A stretch of 9,881 nucleotides of DNA from an uncultured Prevotellaceae bacterium (GCA_937910905.1 CALEPV010000071.1:1-9881), one strand, 5' to 3'. Counted from the first letter of the stretch, positions 1 through 6,131 are shown. Numbers and translations: made by a program. Notes: generated by a model from the sequence alone, not told the origin.

Positions 1-367
1 AGTCGTCGCAGTTGATGACGCAGAAAGGCTCCTTGATAACGTCCTTGCCCATCAGCACAGCGTGGTTGGTGCCCCACGGCTTAACGCGGCCTTCGGGTAC
101 GGTGAAGCCTTCTGGCAGGTCGTCGAGAGCCTGGAAGCAGAGCTCACAAGGGATCTGACCCTCGTACTTCTTCAGTATCTGTGTGCGGAACTGCTCCTCG
201 AAGTCGCGACGGATCACCCACACAATTTTACCGAAGCCGGCTTGGATGGCATCGTAGATGCTGTAATCCATGATGGTTTCGCCGTTAGGACCGAGTGCAT
301 CAAGCTGCTTCAAGCCACCGTAGCGGCTACCCATGCCAGCAGCAAGTAGGAATAGAGTTGGTTTCAT
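1..367 (-). CDS. Nucleotidyltransferase (NDP-sugar pyrophosphorylase-like), N-terminal part, truncated by window edge
   Basis: The complement strand encodes at least 122 residues from an ATG at 367, and the gene runs off the left edge. The N-terminus reads LFLLAAGMGSRYGGLKQLDA (residues 5-24), the glycine-rich nucleotide-binding loop of the sugar-1-phosphate nucleotidyltransferase fold. The visible part ends in VINCDD (residues 117-122), the usual place of the metal-binding acidic pair in this fold. Enzymes of this family transfer a nucleotidyl group from an NTP to a sugar phosphate or a similar alcohol phosphate in the cytoplasm. The substrate cannot be told from this fragment. The start is supported by the family motif beginning at residue 5 and by a Bacteroidetes-type promoter about 50 bases upstream. 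The gene is divergent from mmdA across 215 bases, with no visible functional link. Confidence 0.85.
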   Translation of the reverse strand, partial: MKPTLFLLAAGMGSRYGGLKQLDALGPNGETIMDYSIYDAIQAGFGKIVWVIRRDFEEQFRTQILKKYEGQIPCELCFQALDDLPEGFTVPEGRVKPWGTNHAVLMGKDVIKEPFCVINCDD

Positions 368-415
368 TGTTGATTGGATTTGGTTATAAGTTGGTTTTAT
401 GCGGTTATCCAGTCG

Positions 416-448
416 CAAAAATACAAATAATTCATTGATGTGTTACAA
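416..448 (-). promoter_or_regulatory. Bacteroidetes-type promoter for the nucleotidyltransferase
   Basis: Read on the minus strand, 423-416 is TATTTTTG, matching the TAnnTTTG -7 element exactly. A TTG at 448-446 lies 22 nt further upstream, slightly beyond the usual 19-21 nt. The start codon at 367 is about 50 nt downstream. Confidence 0.5.
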
Positions 449-493
449 GCGAGCGGCTTTTTTTATCAAAGAATAAAAATGCGAATGTGATTG

Positions 494-525
494 CTTGGTT
501 GTCTTTTCAACAAGAGTTATCTTTG
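494..525 (+). promoter_or_regulatory. Bacteroidetes-type promoter for the mmd operon
   Basis: TATCTTTG at 518-525 is an exact TAnnTTTG -7 element. CTTG at 494-497 lies 20 nt upstream and fits the -33 TTTG element in three of four bases. Transcription would begin near 532 and leave a leader of about 50 nt before the ATG at 583. Confidence 0.6.
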
Positions 526-582
526 CAACGCGTTTTGCAATAGTGCATCAAGACAACTACATACAATCTCTTAACTAAAGCA

Positions 583-2154
583 ATGAGCAAACAAACAGAG
601 AAGATTCAGGAGCTGATTGAGCTCCGTGCCAAAGCCCGTGTGGGTGGCGGCGAGAAAGCCATCGCCAAGCAGCATGAACGTGGAAAGTACACAGCTCGTG
701 AGCGCATAGACATGTTGCTCGACGAGGGCAGCTTCGAGGAGATGGACATGTTCGTGACACATCGCTGCCATAATTTCGGCATGGAGAAGAAGCAGTTTAT
801 GGGCGACGGCGTGGTGACAGGTTATGGCACCGTAGCTGGTCGCCTTGTTTATGTCTTCGCTCAGGACTTCACCGTGAACGCAGGTTCGCTGTCGGAAACT
901 ATGGCACAGAAGATCTGCAAGGTGATGGATGCAGCCATGAAGATGGGTGCACCTGTCATCGGCCTTAACGATTCGGGCGGTGCCCGTATTCAGGAGGGTA
1001 TCAACGCGCTGGCCGGCTACAGCGAGATTTTCCAGCGCAACATCTTGGCCTCGGGCGTTATACCTCAAATCTCCGGTATCTTCGGTCCTTGTGCAGGTGG
1101 TGCTGTATATAGCCCTGCGCTGACCGACTTCACTCTGATGATGGAAGGCACCAGCTACATGTTCCTCACAGGTCCTGCCGTGGTGAAGACCGTGCTGGGC
1201 GAGGTGGTGACACAGGAGGAGCTGGGAGGCGCAAGCGTACACTCCACCAAGAGCGGTGTGACACACTTCACAGCTGCCAGCGAGGAAGAGGCTATGGCAA
1301 TGATCAAGCAGTTGCTCAGCTACATCCCCCAGAACAATCTGGAGAAGACGCCGCGTGTGGAGTGCACGGACCCCATAGACCGCAAGGACGACTATCTCAA
1401 CGAGATTATCCCCGACAACCCGAACATGCCTTACGACATGTACGAGGTAATCGCTTCCATCGTGGACGGCGGCGAGTTTTTCGAGGTTCAGCCCAATTTT
1501 GCAAAGAACATCATCGTGGGCTTCGCCCGCTTCAACGGTGAGAGCGTGGGCATCGTGGCCAATCAGCCCAAGCAGCTGGCAGGTGTGCTCGACTGCAACG
1601 CAAGCCGTAAGGGTGCGCGCTTCGTGCGCTTCTGCGATGCCTTCAACATTCCTATCGTGACACTCGTCGACGTGCCGGGCTTCCTGCCAGGTACAGGCCA
1701 GGAGTACAATGCTGTGATTCTGCACGGTGCCAAGCTGCTCTACGCCTACGGCGAGTGCACCGTGCCTAAGGTGACTGTGACCCTGCGCAAGAGCTACGGC
1801 GGCTCGCACATCGTGATGAGCTGTAAGCAGCTGCGTGGCGACATCAACTACGCATGGCCATCGGCTGAGATTGCTGTGATGGGTGCTGCGGGTGCTGCTG
1901 CTGTGCTCTATGCAAAGGAGGCTAAGGCTATTAAGGAAGAGAAAGGTCCTGAGGCAGCCAAGGAGTTCATCGCCGAGAAGGAGGCTGAGTACACCAAGCT
2001 TTTCGCCAATCCATACAATGCTGCCAAGTACGGCTATATCGACGATGTCATCGAGCCGCGCAACACTCGCTTCCGCGTGATACGCGCCCTCTCTATGCTG
2101 GCCGACAAGAAGCTGACCAACCCAGCCAAGAAGCACGGTAACATTCCGTTGTAA
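583..2154 (+). CDS. mmdA: Methylmalonyl-CoA decarboxylase alpha subunit (carboxyltransferase)
   Basis: A 523-residue acyl-CoA carboxyltransferase of the MmdA/propionyl-CoA carboxylase beta family, which is normally about 510-520 residues. It moves the carboxyl group of methylmalonyl-CoA onto biotin of the carrier subunit and releases propionyl-CoA. Visible motifs are SGGARIQEGINALAGYSEIF (131-150) and GPCAGGAVYSPALTDF (168-183) in the N-terminal crotonase-like domain, and LVDVPGFLPG (361-370) and GGSHIVMSC (406-414) in the C-terminal one. RGDINYAWPSAE (418-429) carries an Asp at the position that, as I recall, favours propionyl over acetyl substrates in PccB. The start is the first ATG after a good promoter. 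It leads an operon with OadG, biotin carrier and OadB-type genes, which argues for a sodium-pumping decarboxylase rather than an ATP-driven carboxylase. No mutase or epimerase gene lies in the window. Confidence 0.93.
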   Translation: MSKQTEKIQELIELRAKARVGGGEKAIAKQHERGKYTARERIDMLLDEGSFEEMDMFVTHRCHNFGMEKKQFMGDGVVTGYGTVAGRLVYVFAQDFTVNAGSLSETMAQKICKVMDAAMKMGAPVIGLNDSGGARIQEGINALAGYSEIFQRNILASGVIPQISGIFGPCAGGAVYSPALTDFTLMMEGTSYMFLTGPAVVKTVLGEVVTQEELGGASVHSTKSGVTHFTAASEEEAMAMIKQLLSYIPQNNLEKTPRVECTDPIDRKDDYLNEIIPDNPNMPYDMYEVIASIVDGGEFFEVQPNFAKNIIVGFARFNGESVGIVANQPKQLAGVLDCNASRKGARFVRFCDAFNIPIVTLVDVPGFLPGTGQEYNAVILHGAKLLYAYGECTVPKVTVTLRKSYGGSHIVMSCKQLRGDINYAWPSAEIAVMGAAGAAAVLYAKEAKAIKEEKGPEAAKEFIAEKEAEYTKLFANPYNAAKYGYIDDVIEPRNTRFRVIRALSMLADKKLTNPAKKHGNIPL

Positions 2155-2165
2155 AAAGTAGACGC

Positions 2166-2196
2166 TTCCCTCACCCTCCATGTGAGGGCGGGGGCA
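2166..2196. repeat. G/C-rich palindromic element, copy 1, after mmdA
   Basis: CCCTCAC (2168-2174) and GTGAGGG (2182-2188) form a perfect 7-bp stem with a 7-nt loop, followed by GCGGGGG. No T-run follows, so it is a poor terminator, and the operon continues. Its composition resembles the elements at 2301-2365 and 3611-3660, so it may belong to the same REP-like family. Confidence 0.5.
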
Positions 2197-2300
2197 CACT
2201 CTGCACTCAAAAATAAGCTTCAAATAGGACAAAGCGAATTAATAGAACCCACCGTTAAAAAGAATGACCCTATAACCTCTCAGTAGCCAACTTCATTCTA

Positions 2301-2365
2301 CTCTCCCCCTTGAGAGGGAGGAGCTATGGGTAGGCGAGCTTTGCTCGGGAATGCGGGGAGGGGGT
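2301..2365. repeat. G/C-rich palindromic element, copy 2, directly before oadG
   Basis: CTCTCCCCCTTGAGAGGGAG (2301-2320) folds on itself. It is followed by a second small hairpin, CGAGC-TTT-GCTCG (2334-2346), and by GCGGGGAGGGGG (2353-2364). It shares a CTCCCCCT...GAGAGGG...TGGGT order with the element at 3611-3660. It ends nine bases before the preferred oadG start and could be read as a 16-residue N-terminal extension, which I regard as non-coding. Confidence 0.55.
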
Positions 2366-2373
2366 CCGATATT

Positions 2374-2703
2374 ATGACAATCCTAACAATAAACTGGTCC
2401 ACCGTATGGCTGATGACAGGCTTAGGCATAGGCACTGTGTTCTGCATCCTCATACTGTTGGTACTTGTGCTTCAGATATTCACGGCTGTGGCTCCTAAGA
2501 CCACCAGCAAGATCAAGGCAGGCGCTGTGGCTGTGAAGGAGAAGATTGCGGAGGATGAGATTGCACAGAATTCAGAACATGCAGCTGTGGCAACAGCCGT
2601 CTATCTCTATCTCCAGAGCCAGCACGACGAGGAGAGCGGTACGCTCACCATACATCACACCGACCACCCAGCTTGGCACTCCGAGCTGAATCAACACCTA
2701 TGA
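2374..2703 (+). CDS. OadG-type small membrane subunit of the decarboxylase sodium pump
   Basis: A 109-residue protein with one hydrophobic segment (about residues 9-40, around GIGTVFCILILLVLVLQIF), a charged stretch (43-67), and EHAAVATAVYLYL (68-80), which resembles the conserved alanine-rich patch of the OadG/MmdD family. These small subunits anchor and assemble the complex in the cytoplasmic membrane. I chose the ATG at 2374. An in-frame ATG at 2326 would add 16 residues read entirely from a palindromic repeat, and the membrane segment sits near the N-terminus in this family. It lies 219 bases after mmdA, a long gap for an operon, filled by two repeat elements. Identity rests on size, topology and position between mmdA and the biotin carrier, because OadG sequences are poorly conserved. 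Confidence 0.78.
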   Translation: MTILTINWSTVWLMTGLGIGTVFCILILLVLVLQIFTAVAPKTTSKIKAGAVAVKEKIAEDEIAQNSEHAAVATAVYLYLQSQHDEESGTLTIHHTDHPAWHSELNQHL

Positions 2704-2704
2704 A

Positions 2705-2723
2705 ATTGGACAATTGGACAATT
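2705..2723. repeat. Short tandem repeat ATTGGACA
   Basis: Two perfect 8-bp copies (2705-2712, 2713-2720) plus ATT, starting two bases after the oadG stop. The ACAATT core also recurs at 7999-8029, again at a gene's 3' end. Confidence 0.6.
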
Positions 2724-2779
2724 TACGATAGTACGAAGTCGTTGTCAAAGAATGCGGTTGTCTGTCGTAGGTTGCCATT

Positions 2780-2810
2780 GTGAAATCGTGAAATCGTGAA
2801 ATCGTGAATC
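2780..2810. repeat. Tandem 8-bp repeat GTGAAATC
   Basis: Three perfect copies of GTGAAATC (2780-2803) and one shortened copy, GTGAATC (2804-2810), end 13 bases before the ATG of the biotin carrier gene. Such a tract can change copy number by slippage, which would alter leader spacing and not the protein. Confidence 0.8.
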
Positions 2811-2823
2811 GTAAAATTTATCC

Positions 2824-3549
2824 ATGAAACAATTCAAGTTTACTATTGATGGCAAGGAAGTGAAGGCTACTGTAGAGCCCCAGGAGGCTGGTGTGCTGTC
2901 CGTGACCATCAACGAGAATACCTATAGTGTAGAGGTGCCTGAACTCGCTCAGCACGCTCCACGTCCAGTTATCCACCACGCAGCTGCTCCTGCTCCTGTG
3001 TTCACCAAGCCCATCGCTGCCGCTCCTGTGGCTGCAGGCGTTGTGGCTGCTCCCCTTCCTGGTACCATCACCAAGGTGCTGGTGGCTGAGGGCGCAAAGG
3101 TGAAGAAGGGCGACACCCTCGTCACTATGGAGGCTATGAAGATGGAGAACAGCATCACAGCCGAGTCCGACGGCATCGTACGCAAGATTCACGTGGCTGC
3201 AGGTCAGAGCGTGAACCAGGGCGATGCGCTGGTTGAATTCGAAGGTCTGGCTGTGCCTCAGACGGCTCCTGCCGATGGTCCCGCACCTCAGGCGGCTCCC
3301 GCTCCTGCTCAGAAGCCAGTGGCTGTGCCTGCTGGCGCCAACACCGTTACGGCTCCGCTGCCTGGCACAATCACCAAGATTGTTGCTTCCGTAGGTCAGC
3401 AGCTCAATCCTGGTGACACCGTTGTGGTGATGGAGGCTATGAAGATGGAGAACAACATCACTACCGAGTTCGGCGGCACCGTGAAGAACATCCTCGTTCA
3501 GCAGGGCGACCAGGTGCAGAACGGTCAGGCTCTGGTGGAGCTGTCTTAA
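2824..3549 (+). CDS. Biotin carboxyl carrier protein with two tandem biotinyl domains
   Basis: A 241-residue carrier subunit of the decarboxylase. The first 45 residues resemble the N-terminal segment of single-domain Bacteroidales carriers. An Ala/Pro linker (46-75) follows, then biotinyl domain 1 (about 76-139, APLPGTITK to ALVEF), a second Ala/Pro linker (144-172), and biotinyl domain 2 (about 177-241). Each domain carries the biotinylation site EAMKMEN, with target lysines at 106 (codon 3139-3141) and 207 (codon 3442-3444), 101 residues apart. The carrier takes CO2 from the carboxyltransferase and hands it to the membrane pump, which decarboxylates it. As far as I know, family members in Bacteroidales usually have one domain and about 140 residues, so this looks like an internal duplication. 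A homologue of the biotin ligase BirA would be needed and is not in the window. Confidence 0.92.
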   Translation: MKQFKFTIDGKEVKATVEPQEAGVLSVTINENTYSVEVPELAQHAPRPVIHHAAAPAPVFTKPIAAAPVAAGVVAAPLPGTITKVLVAEGAKVKKGDTLVTMEAMKMENSITAESDGIVRKIHVAAGQSVNQGDALVEFEGLAVPQTAPADGPAPQAAPAPAQKPVAVPAGANTVTAPLPGTITKIVASVGQQLNPGDTVVVMEAMKMENNITTEFGGTVKNILVQQGDQVQNGQALVELS

Positions 3550-3584
3550 CCTTTCAACAATAGAATTATAACGGCGTATTAGAT

Positions 3585-4916
3585 ATGAATACAATAGCAA
3601 ACCAACTGCGGGAGTATATACTCCCCCTCGCCCCTTGGAGAGGGGGACGGTGGGTGAGGCTGCTCTTGCTTGCTTGTTTTATGATGATACCGGCGTTAGC
3701 CTCTGCTCAGGACTTCGACTTCGCCTCTGCGATGAACAAGTTCTGGACAGACATGGGTATCACCTCGTTCTTCGTGGGCGAAGGCTGGAAGAATGCTGTG
3801 ATGATCTGCATCGCCTGCCTCCTTCTCTACCTTGCCATCAAGAAGGAGTACGAGCCGCTGCTGCTCCTGCCTATAGCCTTCGGTATGCTGCTCAGCAACA
3901 TACCCGATGCAGGCCTGTTCCACACCTATCTCTGGAACGATGAGTTCCTGAAGAAGGGCAGCGAGTACTACCACAGCTATCGTCATGTGCTGGCCGAGGG
4001 TGGACTGCTGGACATCCTCTACATCGGTGTGAAGATGGGCATCTATCCTTGCCTCATCTTCATGGGCGTGGGTGCCATGACAGACTTCGGCCCGCTGATT
4101 GCCAACCCGAAGAGCCTGCTGCTCGGTGCTGCCGCTCAGCTGGGTATCTTCGTGACCTTCATCGTGGCTCATCTCATGGACTTCTCAAGCCCCGAAGCAG
4201 CCTCCATCGGTATCATCGGTGGTGCTGATGGCCCTACGGCCATCTTCCTCACATCGAAGCTCGCTCCGCATCTTCTTGGCCCTATCGCTGTGGCAGCCTA
4301 CAGCTACATGGCTCTGGTGCCTGTCATCCAGCCGCCCATCATGCGTGCCCTCACCACAGAGAGCGAGCGCCGCATCAAGATGTCGCAGCTGCGCACCGTC
4401 TCGAAGAAGGAGAAGATAGTCTTCCCCATCGTGGTGGCTATCATCGTGAGCCTCATACTCCCATCGGCTGCTACGCTTATCGGCTGCCTCATGCTGGGCA
4501 ATCTGATGAAGGAGAGTGGAGTAGTGGAACGTCTGAGCAAGACCGTGCAGAACGAGTTGAACAACATCGTGGTCATCTTCCTCGGCACAACGGTAGGAGC
4601 TACCGCCACAGCCGAGGCGTTCCTCAACGCCCAGACCCTCGGCATCCTCATCGTGGGCATCGTTGCTTTCGGTTTCGGTACAGCGGGTGGTGTGCTGCTG
4701 GCCAAGTTCATGAACCTGTTCCTCAAGGAGAAGATCAACCCGCTCATCGGCTCTGCCGGCGTGAGTGCCGTTCCTATGGCAGCCCGTGTGTCGCAGGTCG
4801 AAGGAGCCAAGGCCGACCCCAGCAACTTCCTGCTCATGCACGCCATGGGCCCCAACGTTGCGGGCGTTATCGGTTCTGCCGTTGCCGCAGGCATCCTCCT
4901 CAGCTTCCTCGGATAG
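3585..4916 (+). CDS. mmdB: Sodium-pumping decarboxylase beta subunit (OadB/MmdB family)
   Basis: A 443-residue polytopic inner-membrane protein that decarboxylates carboxybiotin and couples it to Na+ export. A signal-like segment (LLLLACFMMIPALASAQ, 26-42) precedes the conserved core. MTDFGPLIANPKSLLLGAAAQ (165-185) and IGIIGGADGPTAIFLTSKLA (208-227) are family motifs, and Asp215 corresponds to the Na+-binding aspartate of the family. NPLIGSAGVSAVPMAARVSQ (385-404) and LLMHAMGPNVAGVIGSAVAA (416-435) are the other signature stretches. It follows the biotin carrier by 35 bases and is the last gene before a strong terminator. Residues 9-25 (REYILPLAPWRGGRWVR) are read from a palindromic repeat element (3611-3660), so the leader's charged n-region appears to be repeat-derived. 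The ATG at 3585 is the only ATG that gives the whole leader, and a GTG at 3654 is a less likely alternative. Confidence 0.93.
   Translation: MNTIANQLREYILPLAPWRGGRWVRLLLLACFMMIPALASAQDFDFASAMNKFWTDMGITSFFVGEGWKNAVMICIACLLLYLAIKKEYEPLLLLPIAFGMLLSNIPDAGLFHTYLWNDEFLKKGSEYYHSYRHVLAEGGLLDILYIGVKMGIYPCLIFMGVGAMTDFGPLIANPKSLLLGAAAQLGIFVTFIVAHLMDFSSPEAASIGIIGGADGPTAIFLTSKLAPHLLGPIAVAAYSYMALVPVIQPPIMRALTTESERRIKMSQLRTVSKKEKIVFPIVVAIIVSLILPSAATLIGCLMLGNLMKESGVVERLSKTVQNELNNIVVIFLGTTVGATATAEAFLNAQTLGILIVGIVAFGFGTAGGVLLAKFMNLFLKEKINPLIGSAGVSAVPMAARVSQVEGAKADPSNFLLMHAMGPNVAGVIGSAVAAGILLSFLG
3611..3660. repeat. G/C-rich palindromic element, copy 3, inside the mmdB leader
   Basis: It opens with the perfect 14-bp palindrome GGAGTATATACTCC (3611-3624). 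It continues with CCCCCT (3623-3628) pairing with AGGGGG (3641-3646), and ends GGTGGGTGAGG (3649-3659). Order and content match the element at 2301-2365. Its reading frame is open and encodes part of the MmdB N-terminus. Confidence 0.6.
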
Positions 4917-4958
4917 TCTTCCGTACATAATCCCTTATATATAATAAGGTATAAGCAC

Positions 4959-5003
4959 AAGCCGTGCAGCAGATCAATACGCATCTGCTGCACGGCTTTC
5001 TTG
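4959..5003 (+). terminator. Rho-independent terminator of the mmd operon
   Basis: A perfect 16-bp stem, AAGCCGTGCAGCAGAT (4959-4974) with its complement at 4983-4998, has an 8-nt loop and is followed by TCTTGT. It lies 43 bases after the mmdB stop. Confidence 0.85.
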
Positions 5004-5010
5004 TATTCAT

Positions 5011-5340
5011 TAGCGTGCTGTTCTTCTTCCAACAGCACGCTGCTCGGCTTTCAACGGCGTGCTGTTCTTCTTTCAACAGCACGCTACTCTGCGTTGTGCA
5101 GCACGCTGCAGGATGCGCTGCACCACGGTCCACCCTATCTTGCACCGCGGTGCAGTATGCGTTGCATCGCGATGCAGCAGTCGAGACATCGCGATGCATT
5201 GCGGGAGACATCGCGATGCAACGATTGAGACATCGCAATGCAGCACCCTCATCGATGCGTTGCAACGACCTCATTGACGCGATGCCGCACATGCATCGAC
5301 GTGATGTTGCACCCCTATTGATGCATCAATAAGCATTGGT
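5011..5340. repeat. Array of about fifteen 22-bp palindromic units
   Basis: Units start at 5011, 5033, 5055 and so on every 22 bp to 5319, with no gaps. Each has a 10-bp near-palindromic core and a 12-bp remainder. By unit the cores run: TAGCGTGCTG, CAGCACGCTG, CGGCGTGCTG, CAGCACGCTA, CAGCACGCTG, CACCACGGTC, CACCGCGGTG, CATCGCGATG three times, CATCGCAATG, CGATGCGTTG, TGACGCGATG, CGACGTGATG, TGATGCATCA. Bases 11-12 are mostly CA, CT or TT. The ends of the remainders are shared by neighbours: CAA for the first three, TG for the next four, GAGA for three, then mostly AT. Adjacent units can also pair, for example 5012-5022 with 5031-5041 (11 bp) and 5057-5066 with 5075-5084 (10 bp). The last two or three units are the most degenerate. 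I know no named family for this; function is unknown. Confidence 0.85.
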
Positions 5341-5705
5341 CAATATGTATTTCGCTGTTTTTCCTCTATATACATGCACTTTTGTATTCAATCATCACAA
5401 TAAAGCCCACCATTCCATATTAACTACCTCATTATAAATTTATTATCTGGTGAGCTTCTTGGTGACCTTTGGTGGGCCTTACCCTCAAGAGACTCCTAAA
5501 TCATGCACAAAAATGACATCAAAGCTCCATTTTGCTCTCAAAAGTCCCCACCAAACCACCATATTTTACCCTATAACATCACTTTGCACCGCAAAACACC
5601 CTCAATTTGGTGGGCTTTTCGTGTTAACAAATGCAAATTAATGTTCAAGCACACCTTCAAAGCCCTATCCCAAATTCAACCATTTGTACTTTCATCCCTG
5701 GGGCC
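5341..5705. other. AT-rich non-coding stretch with alternating inverted GCCCACCA motifs
   Basis: No convincing gene is seen. AAAGCCCACCA (5402-5412) is the exact reverse complement of TGGTGGGCTTT (5608-5618). Between them lie TTTGGTGGG (5468-5476) and its complement CCCACCAAA (5547-5555). The four motifs alternate in orientation about 60-80 bp apart. A decayed MITE-like element or a folded transcript would both fit. I see no target-site duplication. Confidence 0.45.
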
Positions 5706-5813
5706 GCAGGCGGCTCGCCTGCATTTAACTTGGGAGCGCAGGCGGCTCGCCTGCATCCTAATAGCACAGTCTATTTCGAAGTGTGCCAACAAAGCAGTCG
5801 AGCCGCCTGTGTT
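5706..5813. repeat. GC-rich hairpin repeats, two direct copies and one inverted partial copy
   Basis: GCAGGCGGCTCGCCTGC occurs at 5706-5722 and 5738-5754, each a 7-bp stem with a 3-nt loop, 32 bp apart. Both are followed by AT. CGAGCCGCCTG at 5799-5809 is a partial copy in the opposite orientation. The composition is far more GC-rich than the surrounding DNA. These resemble REP-type intergenic repeats. Confidence 0.7.
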
Positions 5814-5848
5814 CCGTAACTATCTCGATAGAGAAGTTAAGCCACATA

Positions 5849-6078
5849 TTATTAGTACGATAGACATTATAGTCAGATCGGTATTCACAAAACCAACTTT
5901 TGAAGTGCCACTAATAAATCGGCAGCAAGAAAGCGCAGGCATTCTCCATACGCTCCTCGAGGTTTGGTACGACCTACTAATCACTATGGGAAACCTGCGC
6001 TTATAGCACAAGCCTCATGTGATTAGTCTTTGCTCATTTCACTATCTGAGGTACCAATTCGAGGAGCGATTGAGCAAA
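5849..6078. other. Cluster of interleaved inverted repeats, possible structured RNA or rearranged element
   Basis: Five inverted pairs are packed here. TTATTAGT (5849-5856) pairs with 5910-5917. AAGCGCAGG (5931-5939) pairs with 5994-6002. CGCTCCTCGA plus TTGGTAC (5951-5970) pairs with 6051-6068. CTAATCAC (5977-5984) pairs with 6019-6026. TTTGCTCA (6029-6036) pairs with 6071-6078. The pairs cross one another, so not all can form at once without pseudoknots. No credible coding frame spans the region. Confidence 0.5.
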
Positions 6079-6131
6079 TAAAATGTATATGTTATGTCCT
6101 GCCGCTACAGGAGATATGATTATGTATAGAT

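Noticed and set aside
2166..2196. Terminator between mmdA and oadG
   Set aside because: The 7-bp stem is followed by G residues and no T-run, and the downstream genes belong functionally to the same operon.
571..2232. A 553-codon open frame on the minus strand opposite mmdA
   Set aside because: It is antisense to a clearly conserved carboxyltransferase, has no recognisable domain and owes its length to codon bias of mmdA.
3666..3677. Lipobox (LLLAC) in the MmdB leader
   Set aside because: The hydrophobic stretch continues past the Cys to a better signal peptidase I site, ALASA, and MmdB is a polytopic membrane protein.
4900..5332. Several open frames of 72-130 codons on both strands through the palindrome array
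   Set aside because: A 22-bp unit without stop codons is open in every frame, since 22 is not a multiple of 3. The translations are Cys/His/Arg-rich and repeat every 22 residues, and no frame is preferred.
5011..5340. CRISPR array
   Set aside because: Repeats are about 12 bp with about 10 bp between them, the repeats drift along the array, neighbouring spacers share sequence, and no cas gene is present.
5503..6006. A 167-codon plus-strand frame and a 63-codon minus-strand frame (5820-6011)
   Set aside because: They run through hairpin repeats and inverted repeats, have no promoter or recognisable motif, and compete with other frames in the same DNA.
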